A DNA stretch of 5,187 nucleotides from positions 1 through 5,187 of the forward strand of contig CANRHT010000243.1 in assembly GCA_947630465.1 (NCBI GenBank), in the 5' to 3' direction. The position numbers and the translations under genes are program-made. Under the pieces are notes generated by a model. The model made no database searches, was not told where the DNA came from, and saw nothing but the letters and a program-made list of their open reading frames with translations. The stretch's first letter is position 1. The number at the start of each line of letters is the position of its first letter. Shown here piece by piece: positions 1 through 5,187 of this stretch. This stretch comes from an uncultured Pseudomonadaceae bacterium (GTDB lineage Bacteria; Pseudomonadota; Gammaproteobacteria; Pseudomonadales; Pseudomonadaceae).

Positions 1-1509
1 CAGTACAAAGCCTTGGTCAATATTTATAAAGGGCTAAGTGGCAATGAAGAAGGCTCTCTAGTGGGGCAGTTCAAGATGTTGCGTGCGGATATGGCACCGC
101 TACAAAACCTGGGCAACACCATGCAAGCTATGGGTTCTTCAATGCGGCAGCTTGAGCATCTGGAGTTCATTCGAGATCAACTCAGCCCGAGTGTTGAATC
201 CTCTTTCGCTCATAGTCTTGGTCAGGATAATCAGCGCTTAACCAATGAGATCACTAACCTGCGCACGCAACAGGCAGAGGAACACAGTAAGTTACAAGAA
301 CAGGTAGCAGGTGCATTGGAGCAACTGAGTCAGTTGCGTGGTGAACTCAGTCAGCGTCATGAACAAAGTGCCCAGCAGTATCAAGAGTTCGATACTAAGC
401 TGTTCACTGCGCTGGATAGCTTTGCCGAGATGATGTCGCGCGCTGCTACCGAGCAAATTATCGATGCACTAAAAAGTGTGATTCAAGAGTTCAACGAGAA
501 GTTGACTGAGCAGTTTGGCGAAAATTTCAAGGCACTCGACGCGTCAGTCAAGTCACTGGTGGTATGGCAAGAGCAGTACCGTGGCCAAGTTGAGAAAATG
601 AGCGATCAGTACGAGCAAAGCGTGCAGTCATTGGTTGGGACTCGTGAAGCTGTAGCCGGCATCTGGATTGAATGCGAAAATATTCCTAAGGCCATGCATG
701 ACCTTAAAGATGTTCTTGAAGTCAATCAGCACCAGATTGGTGAGTTGCAGCGCCATCTGGAAGCCTTTGTCAGCATGCGCGACAAGGCCATCGAAGCAGT
801 GCCAATGATTCAAGGACAGGTGGAGAATCTAGGCCAACAACTGGCCTCGTCGACTGAGACACTTCACGGCCACCTGCTGGAAACTAGCAGTAAGTTGACT
901 GATGGATCTAATGAGATTCGTGTGGCTTTGGAAGCTTCTGCTGGCCACTTGCAAGACTCTGTTACTACCACTCAGCAAGCCTTCAGCAGTATGGCCAAAG
1001 ATGTGGCCAGCAGTTCGGAAGACATATCACAGACTCTGAAAGACGCCGCTACGGAAATTAACAACCAAGCGCGTGATACCTTGGTGCGTATGCAAGACGA
1101 TTCCAAAAAAATGCAGGATGAGGTCACCACTACGGTCGCTAAACTCGCCGAAGGAACAACATCAGTTACTCGTGATTTGGAGAAAGTGGTTAGCTCCATG
1201 GAGCGCTACAGTAAAGATGCCATTACTGAATTTAAACGTTTGGGTGAAAGCATTACCAACGAGATCAACTCAACCTTTAGCAGCGCTCAGAAGTCAATGG
1301 AAGGCTACATGCAGCAGTCCGTTAGCAAAACGGGGGAGACGATCAACACTGAACTCAAAGCTCTAGAGACTGCAACTGCACGTGAAATTTCTCGGGCGAT
1401 GCAGGAAATGGGGTCGCAGTTGACAACTATTACCGGACGTTTTGTGCAGGACTACGAAAGTATGGTGCGCGCCATGGAAAAAGTTATCCAAACCAATTTG
1501 GATAACTAG
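1..1509 (+). CDS. zorA: ZorA-like motor protein, C-terminal coiled-coil tail (5' truncated)
   Basis: The reading frame is open from base 1 (Q-Y-K-A) with no stop, so the gene enters from upstream; the TTG at 13 is an arbitrary start. 502 residues are visible. None forms a membrane helix, so the MotA/TolQ/ExbB-like channel domain expected at the N-terminus must lie outside the window. The sequence is almost entirely helical coiled coil, rich in Q, E, S and T. One more conserved-looking, hydrophobic block lies around visible residues 149-230 (ATEQIIDAL at 149-157, WQEQY at 189-193, GIWIECENIP at 220-229, with the only cysteine at 225). After it comes a long Ser/Thr-rich part resembling the signalling helices of methyl-accepting chemotaxis proteins. 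In Zorya systems ZorA is a pentameric proton-driven stator subunit whose long cytoplasmic tail is needed for defence. The assignment rests on tail style plus the adjacent ZorB-like gene 9 bases downstream. A different ExbB- or MotA-type coiled-coil protein is the alternative. Confidence 0.82.
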   Translation, partial: QYKALVNIYKGLSGNEEGSLVGQFKMLRADMAPLQNLGNTMQAMGSSMRQLEHLEFIRDQLSPSVESSFAHSLGQDNQRLTNEITNLRTQQAEEHSKLQEQVAGALEQLSQLRGELSQRHEQSAQQYQEFDTKLFTALDSFAEMMSRAATEQIIDALKSVIQEFNEKLTEQFGENFKALDASVKSLVVWQEQYRGQVEKMSDQYEQSVQSLVGTREAVAGIWIECENIPKAMHDLKDVLEVNQHQIGELQRHLEAFVSMRDKAIEAVPMIQGQVENLGQQLASSTETLHGHLLETSSKLTDGSNEIRVALEASAGHLQDSVTTTQQAFSSMAKDVASSSEDISQTLKDAATEINNQARDTLVRMQDDSKKMQDEVTTTVAKLAEGTTSVTRDLEKVVSSMERYSKDAITEFKRLGESITNEINSTFSSAQKSMEGYMQQSVSKTGETINTELKALETATAREISRAMQEMGSQLTTITGRFVQDYESMVRAMEKVIQTNLDN

Positions 1510-1512
1510 GAG
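1508..1512 (+). promoter_or_regulatory. Ribosome binding site of zorB-like gene
   Basis: AGGAG lies 6 bases before the ATG at 1519 and overlaps the stop codon of the upstream gene. This supports the chosen start and suggests coupled translation of the two motor subunits. Confidence 0.75.
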
Positions 1513-1518
1513 TAAAGC

Positions 1519-2241
1519 ATGGAAAGGATATTCGGCAGTTTTAACAAAGGGCAGACACAAAACGGTAACGGCGAAAATAACGAGCAATGGATCTCTATGT
1601 CCGACCTTATGGCCGGTTTGATGATGGTGTTCATGCTGATTGCTATTGCTTTTATGCGCTATGCGCAGGTAGAGAGCGATAAAATTAAAGAAGTTGCTGT
1701 CACTTACCAGAACACTCAAGTTGCGCTATATGAAAGCCTGAATGAAGAGTTCAAAACTGATCTTGAGCTTTGGGACGCAGAAATTGATCAGACTACTCTG
1801 GAGTTTCGCTTCAAATCGCCTGAGGTACTTTTTGCTACAGGTGAAATCAATTTGCGGCCACAGTTTAAAAGTATTTTGGAAGACTTTTTCCCAAGATATT
1901 TGACAGTAATTAGCAATTTTCGTGACAACATCTCTGAGATCCGTATTGAAGGCCACACCAGTTCAGTCTGGAATACACAGACGTCAGCCGACATGGCTTA
2001 CTTCCTCAATATGGAACTCTCCCAAGGCCGTACTCGTTCTGTACTGCAACATGTGCACAGTATTCCTGCTGTTGCCGCTGAGCGCGACTGGATCAAAAGT
2101 AAGTTTGCTGCGGTTGGCTATTCATCGTCTCAATTAGTTCTTGATAATCTTGGTCACGAAGACCAGGAACGTTCGCGTCGTGTCAGCTTCAAGGTGGTGA
2201 CCAATGCCGAGACGCAAATCCGTAAGATTATTGATTTCTAA
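1519..2241 (+). CDS. zorB: ZorB-like MotB/OmpA-family stator protein
   Basis: 240 residues. A short polar N-terminus is followed by W24-I-S-M-S-D29 and a single hydrophobic helix to about residue 46. Asp29 at the start of the helix sits where MotB, ExbD and ZorB carry the proton-relay aspartate. Residues 47-85 form a short charged linker. From about residue 86 to the end there is an OmpA/MotB-like peptidoglycan-binding domain, with EGHTSS at 144-149 (the usual place of E-G-H/Y-T-D), LSQGRTRS at 167-174 (the usual L-S-x-x-R-A) and ERSRRVSF at 217-224 (the usual x-N-R-R-V). The protein should sit in the inner membrane with its C-terminal domain in the periplasm, paired with the ZorA-like protein. 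In Zorya, ZorB forms a dimer inside the ZorA pentamer and anchors it to the cell wall. The start is fixed by AGGAG. Length and layout match ZorB, but a generic MotB-like protein cannot be ruled out from this gene alone. Confidence 0.87.
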   Translation: MERIFGSFNKGQTQNGNGENNEQWISMSDLMAGLMMVFMLIAIAFMRYAQVESDKIKEVAVTYQNTQVALYESLNEEFKTDLELWDAEIDQTTLEFRFKSPEVLFATGEINLRPQFKSILEDFFPRYLTVISNFRDNISEIRIEGHTSSVWNTQTSADMAYFLNMELSQGRTRSVLQHVHSIPAVAAERDWIKSKFAAVGYSSSQLVLDNLGHEDQERSRRVSFKVVTNAETQIRKIIDF

Positions 2242-2243
2242 CT

Positions 2244-3335
2244 ATGAAACTGGAATTTGATTTCTCGGCTTTGGGACAACTAGCCGCCCGTATGGGCAAG
2301 CCAGTAGGGTTTGTACTGCCAACAAAAGCTTTTAAATTTGAGCCTGTGGATGTTGAGCTAGAAGATGGCATTGAGATACCTATCGGCGACATTACCGTGC
2401 GCAGCGGTTTGCTTGATTATAAAGGGAGACAAGTTGTTCTCTATATCAAGGATCATACGAACAAGTTCGATCTAACGTTAGCCAACCCGAGTAAGGGCTT
2501 CAAAGTTCATATCGCGCAATGCAGAACCCTGAATGACATGCAGGCTAAAGGGCGTTTTCAGCGTTATCATGTGCGTAATGGTGTAGATCCCAACTTTAAA
2601 ATTTCTTCATCTAAACATTCGGGTCCCGAGCCTGAGGTCGCTCTGCAGGTATGCCAGTTTTGCCTGACTCATATTAACTATAAAAATTCACGTGAAAGCG
2701 CTGCTGCACGTTATCGCAACGCTAAAGAGTTCAATCTTGGTGAGTTTTTTGCCACCTACAGCTCGGTATTTCCTCGACTACCTAGGGCCATGGCTGATGA
2801 CCGCGTTGGTTATACGGATGACTGGGAAGACGTTTCTAAGCGTGCTCGTGAACAATACAATTATCAGTGTCAACAGTGCGATATTGAGTTACAGCAGCAC
2901 AAAAATCTCTGCCATGTGCACCACATCAATGGTGTTAAAAACGATAATAAATCAGCAAACTTAAAAGTTCTCTGTGCCGACTGCCACCGTAAAGCGCATG
3001 GTGGTGCTATCTATGTTTCTCACGCTGATATGCAGACAATCACACGCCTGCGCCGAGAGCAGCTACCACCTCAATCCGGTGACTGGAGTGAGGTCTATGA
3101 GCTTGCCGATCCGGCCATCCATGGCGAGCTGCAGCTTATGGGAAAACAAGGCTTTAATGCACCAGTCATCGGTTATGAAGTCGTTGATGCCTCAGGTGCT
3201 GTGGTGTGCGAGCTCGAAGCGGCTTGGCCTGATAGCCAAAATGCTATTGCTATTCGCCGGCCCGACCCAATGCCTGCTGCACTTGAGGACTGGAAGGTAT
3301 TTGAGTTGGGCGAGTTGTCGCGTCTTATTGAGTAA
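2244..3335 (+). CDS. HNH endonuclease, candidate ZorE effector of type II Zorya
   Basis: 363 residues. The HNH module lies at about 205-255: zinc ligands C209-x2-C212 and C244-x2-C247, catalytic-type CHVHHING at 223-230, N239 and DCHRKAH at 246-252. This is a complete-looking beta-beta-alpha-metal nuclease that should nick or cut DNA in the cytoplasm. The preceding region holds C93-R-T-L, C137-x2-C140-L and H143, then a hydrophobic segment (EFFATYSSVFPRLP), a layout I associate with a recurrent class of HNH defence proteins; these residues may form a second metal site. The last ~60 residues (IGYEVV at 309-314, ELEAAWP at 323-329, W350-K-V-F) resemble a degenerate restriction-endonuclease-like fold (inference). 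The ATG is 2 bases after the zorB stop and lacks a clear Shine-Dalgarno, so translation is probably coupled. Type II Zorya is ZorA-ZorB-ZorE with ZorE an HNH protein; position and domain support that role, but orthology to ZorE was not tested. Confidence 0.8.
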   Translation: MKLEFDFSALGQLAARMGKPVGFVLPTKAFKFEPVDVELEDGIEIPIGDITVRSGLLDYKGRQVVLYIKDHTNKFDLTLANPSKGFKVHIAQCRTLNDMQAKGRFQRYHVRNGVDPNFKISSSKHSGPEPEVALQVCQFCLTHINYKNSRESAAARYRNAKEFNLGEFFATYSSVFPRLPRAMADDRVGYTDDWEDVSKRAREQYNYQCQQCDIELQQHKNLCHVHHINGVKNDNKSANLKVLCADCHRKAHGGAIYVSHADMQTITRLRREQLPPQSGDWSEVYELADPAIHGELQLMGKQGFNAPVIGYEVVDASGAVVCELEAAWPDSQNAIAIRRPDPMPAALEDWKVFELGELSRLIE

Positions 3336-3349
3336 AGTCAGGTGCTTTT

Positions 3350-3353
3350 AGGA
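3350..3353 (+). promoter_or_regulatory. Ribosome binding site deciding the HAD gene start
   Basis: AGGA lies 9 bases before the ATG at 3363. The in-frame GTG at 3342 would place this site inside the coding region, would add only seven poorly conserved-looking residues and has no comparable site of its own, so the ATG is preferred. Confidence 0.5.
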
Positions 3354-3362
3354 TTGAGCTTC

Positions 3363-3926
3363 ATGGATGAATCTTTATTAAAAATTCAAAATGCCGAAAT
3401 CTTGGTCGTTGACCTCGACGGTACTTTGATTGATACCAATCAAGCCAATCTGTTGGCATATCAAGCCGCTACGCTTGAAGTAACGGGCACAGCCTTGCCT
3501 GAACAGGCAGCCTCTTATGAACGATTGACTCGTAACAGATTACAAGAAGCCCTAGATGATCTGCCTGCTGACTTATTGGACGCTATCGTTCAGCGTAAAG
3601 AGGTTCTTTATCCGCAGTTCCTGCATACAACGCAGCTAAATACCAAGTTGTACCAACTTCTGCAGGGCTGTCAGGATAAAGTTTTAGTGCTGGCCACCAA
3701 CGCACGTCAAGCTCGAGCCGAGCAATTGTTGCATCAGCATTATCTTCATCACCTATTTGCTGAATGCTATTACCACGATGAGACGCAGCCTAATAAGTTC
3801 AAACAGATTTTTGCTCGTTTCAGAAGTAAGGAAATCATTATTTTCGAGAACGAAACAGCGCAAGCAAAGCTAGCTGTGGCCGCAGGCGCTCATCCGCACA
3901 CTATTATTATGGTGAACGCACTATGA
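3363..3926 (+). CDS. HAD-superfamily phosphohydrolase
   Basis: 187 residues from the ATG at 3363, which is preferred to a GTG at 3342. HAD motif I is VVDLDGTLIDT at 15-25, with the nucleophile D17 and acid/base D19. A helical cap (type C1 position) spans about 26-105. Motif II is LATNA at 110-114 with T112. The motif III lysine is K145 or K147 in NKFKQ. Motif IV is FENE at 161-164, with glutamates where many HADs have aspartates. All four motifs are present, so the protein is probably an active soluble phosphatase, perhaps on a phosphosugar or nucleotide; the substrate cannot be read from the sequence. The gene begins 27 bases after the HNH gene and overlaps the next start by four bases (ATGA), so it is translationally tied to the PRTase-like protein and probably works with it. 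It is shorter than a typical phosphoglycolate phosphatase (about 220 residues), and no housekeeping identity is suggested. Confidence 0.85.
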   Translation: MDESLLKIQNAEILVVDLDGTLIDTNQANLLAYQAATLEVTGTALPEQAASYERLTRNRLQEALDDLPADLLDAIVQRKEVLYPQFLHTTQLNTKLYQLLQGCQDKVLVLATNARQARAEQLLHQHYLHHLFAECYYHDETQPNKFKQIFARFRSKEIIIFENETAQAKLAVAAGAHPHTIIMVNAL

Positions 3927-4549
3927 TGAATACTTTTACAATGGAGCCTAATGATTTTCTGCGCCAGCCCGTCAAAGGCTTTTATCGCTGCAATTTTTAT
4001 GGGCATAAACATCCTGATAATCCCAATTTTTTATACAAGCTGAAAAACGATCCGCATCACAACTGGAGTTCAGCCGATCTGCAAGGAGCCGTCGAGGATT
4101 TTAAGACATGTTTGGTACGTGATCTGACCGGTATTCTGCTGTTTGCACCTAGCAACAAACTGACTGTGTGCACCGTTCCTCGTGCGAAAGCTGAACACTT
4201 TTATCGAGCTAACCAACTTTTATTTAAGGCAACCGTCAGCGAGATTGCTTGCACGCAATACGGTTATCAAGACGGCACAGACTTTATTCGCCGCCACACC
4301 AATACCAAGACCACCCACTTGCGTAACCAAGACAACTCACAGAACGATGGCAGCATGCCTTACCCTGGGATTGCAAAAGCCACTTGCAGCTTCTCTTCTG
4401 AAATAGCCGGTCGTGACATTCTGCTGGTTGATGATATCTACACCAGAACGGTCAACATCGACGAAGATATGGCCCAAGCACTGTTTGATCATGGCGCTAA
4501 AACAGTCACCTTTTACGCGATTGGCTATACCGTAAAAAAGACCGAATAA
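3923..4549 (+). CDS. Atypical phosphoribosyltransferase-fold protein
   Basis: 208 residues. The ATG at 3923 overlaps the HAD stop (ATGA), with a weak GGTGA at 3911-3915; a second ATG follows directly at 3926 and is an equally possible start. Near the C-terminus, ILLVDDIYTRTVNID at 166-180 matches the hydrophobic strand plus acidic pair of the type I PRTase PRPP-binding loop (usually V-D-D-x-x-T-T-G-x-T), but the T-T-G-x-T part is replaced by Y-T-R-T-V-N. Other marked motifs are TVPRAKA at 84-90 and FIRRHTNTKTTHLRN at 121-135. I recognise these as features of a PRTase-like family found beside DprA-like genes, not of the purine or pyrimidine salvage enzymes. No membrane or signal segment is seen. 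Type I PRTases transfer phosphoribose between PRPP and a base or amine; whether this one is catalytic is unknown. The C-terminal ~30 residues continue the Rossmann-like fold (GAKTVTFYAIGYT). Confidence 0.78.
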   Translation: MMNTFTMEPNDFLRQPVKGFYRCNFYGHKHPDNPNFLYKLKNDPHHNWSSADLQGAVEDFKTCLVRDLTGILLFAPSNKLTVCTVPRAKAEHFYRANQLLFKATVSEIACTQYGYQDGTDFIRRHTNTKTTHLRNQDNSQNDGSMPYPGIAKATCSFSSEIAGRDILLVDDIYTRTVNIDEDMAQALFDHGAKTVTFYAIGYTVKKTE

Positions 4550-4550
4550 T

Positions 4551-4554
4551 GGAG
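4551..4554 (+). promoter_or_regulatory. Ribosome binding site of dprA-like gene
   Basis: GGAG lies 5 bases before the ATG at 4560 and just after the stop of the PRTase-like gene. It fixes the start of the dprA-like gene, which is cut by the window end. Confidence 0.65.
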
Positions 4555-4559
4555 TCACA

Positions 4560-5187
4560 ATGAATTACACCAGCAATGCACTTAATGTTATGGCAGCCCG
4601 CACCTTCAAGGGCATTGGTCGGGCCTGGCTGGCTAAAAACTTAGCTACAGTCAAAGCTACCAATGAGATCGTTGAACTGCTTAACAAAAGCATTAAAAAT
4701 CAGCAGCCCGTCACCCTCGATGACTTTGAGCAAAAAAAAGCATTGCTCCAACATTTGCTGGAAAAAAACAGTGCATACATTGACGGTGTAACAGCCATTG
4801 GTGACTCGGATTTCCCCTCATACCGCGGCACAGTAAAACCCAGTGAGCAGCCTGCATTTCTATTCTATCGAGGTGATTTAAGTCTGCTTAATGTCAGCAG
4901 TAATAACATCGCTGTGATTGGTCTCCTAGAACCGGATGCCGAAACAGAGCATTTTGAACGCAAGGTTGTTGCTGAACTGGTTGCCCGCGGTGCGGTTATC
5001 GTGAGCGGCCTAGCTTTTGGTTGCGATAGCATCGCCCACCGACAGACTCTGGAATCAGGTGGAAAAACAGTAGCCATCCTTCCCAGTCCTCTAAGCAATG
5101 TCATACCAGCGGCTAACCGAGACTTGGCGGGTGAGATTATTGAGTCCGGCGGCCTGCTTATCAGCGAGTATCTGACCGAAGCAAAAG
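4560..5187 (+). CDS. DprA/Smf-like protein, SLOG superfamily (3' truncated)
   Basis: ATG at 4560 after GGAG; the frame is open to the last base, giving 209 residues, so the C-terminus lies outside. Residues 1-60 are helical with FKGIGRAW at 16-23, reminiscent of the helix-hairpin-helix found at the start of many DprA proteins. The Rossmann-like core begins at about 117: IAVIGLLEPD (117-126), VSGLAFGCDSIAH (148-160), ESGGKTVAILPSPL (165-178), IPAANRDL (182-189) and GGLLISEY (197-204). The order and spacing match DprA (S-G-L-A-x-G-I-D-x-x-A-H, G-G-x-T-I-A-V-L, L-x-S-E). One difference is that the canonical V-G-S/T-R after the first strand is replaced by I-G-L-L-E-P-D. DprA binds single-stranded DNA and loads RecA during transformation; its fold belongs to the SLOG group that also includes ligand sensors of conflict systems. 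Being directly behind the HAD and PRTase genes suggests a dedicated defence paralogue, not the competence gene (inference). Confidence 0.85.
   Translation, partial: MNYTSNALNVMAARTFKGIGRAWLAKNLATVKATNEIVELLNKSIKNQQPVTLDDFEQKKALLQHLLEKNSAYIDGVTAIGDSDFPSYRGTVKPSEQPAFLFYRGDLSLLNVSSNNIAVIGLLEPDAETEHFERKVVAELVARGAVIVSGLAFGCDSIAHRQTLESGGKTVAILPSPLSNVIPAANRDLAGEIIESGGLLISEYLTEAK

Noticed and set aside
972..1366. Minus-strand (972-1199) and plus-strand (1073-1366) frames inside the first gene
   Set aside because: Both are shadows of the coiled-coil reading frame and show low-complexity, non-protein-like composition.
1363..1719. 118-residue minus-strand reading frame with a His-rich stretch
   Set aside because: It lies antisense across the end of the zorA-like and start of the zorB-like genes, has no domain or ribosome site, and the His run is the reverse reading of the Met-rich ZorB membrane helix.
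2692..3351. Plus-strand frames at 2692-2964 and 2974-3351
   Set aside because: Both are in another frame inside the HNH gene, whose own frame carries complete zinc and catalytic motifs.
3342..3362. GTG start at 3342 for the HAD gene
   Set aside because: The ATG at 3363 has AGGA at 9 bases, while the GTG has no comparable site and only adds a short stretch without family character.
3290..3362. Possible promoter ahead of the HAD gene (TTGAGT-like and TATTGA-like hexamers)
   Set aside because: The hexamers lie inside the end of the HNH gene, match consensus poorly and occur at a level expected by chance.
3363..4549. Interpretation of HAD and PRTase genes as part of a tellurite-resistance (Ter)-type stress operon
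   Set aside because: Those operons also pair HAD and PRTase genes, but no TerD-, TerC- or ATP-grasp-type gene is visible and the partner here is a DprA-like protein.
4865..5104. 79-residue minus-strand frame opposite the dprA-like gene
   Set aside because: It overlaps the conserved Rossmann core on the other strand and has no recognisable domain or ribosome site.

Overview
The window is one tightly packed, co-directional (+ strand) stretch of six genes with almost no intergenic DNA. It is cut at both ends: the first gene has lost its 5' part and the last its 3' part. Base composition is moderate (roughly 45-50% G+C by eye), and the protein style suggests a proteobacterium, probably a gammaproteobacterium. 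No rRNA or other taxonomic marker is present, so this is only an impression. Nothing in the window is housekeeping in character. It reads as a defence-island segment.

Layout. (1) 1-1509: the coiled-coil tail of a ZorA-type (MotA/TolQ/ExbB-related) stator subunit, with the membrane part lying upstream of the window. (2) 1519-2241: a ZorB-type (MotB/OmpA-like) partner with one N-terminal membrane helix carrying a candidate proton-relay Asp, and a C-terminal peptidoglycan-binding domain. (3) 2244-3335: an HNH nuclease with a four-Cys zinc site, in the position of the ZorE effector of type II Zorya, and with possible extra N- and C-terminal domains. (4) 3363-3926: a small HAD-superfamily phosphohydrolase. 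(5) 3923-4549: an atypical phosphoribosyltransferase (PRTase)-fold protein. (6) 4560-5187, incomplete: a DprA/Smf-like (SLOG-superfamily) protein.

Gaps between genes are 9, 2, 27, -4 and 10 bases, so all six could be read from one transcript whose promoter lies upstream of the window. Genes 1-3 fit the published type II Zorya arrangement (ZorA-ZorB-HNH protein). In that family the ZorAB motor spans the inner membrane, anchors to peptidoglycan, senses phage entry and directs a nuclease effector to the incoming DNA. Genes 4-6 (HAD, PRTase, DprA-like) are not part of the Zorya core as I know it. They look like a second module that combines nucleotide or phosphate chemistry with a DprA-type fold. 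It could be a separate defence system placed directly behind Zorya, or an added arm of the same system. That juxtaposition is the most interesting point in the window. No transposase, integrase, tRNA, CRISPR array, terminator or convincing internal promoter is visible, and no gene-free stretch exceeds 27 bases.
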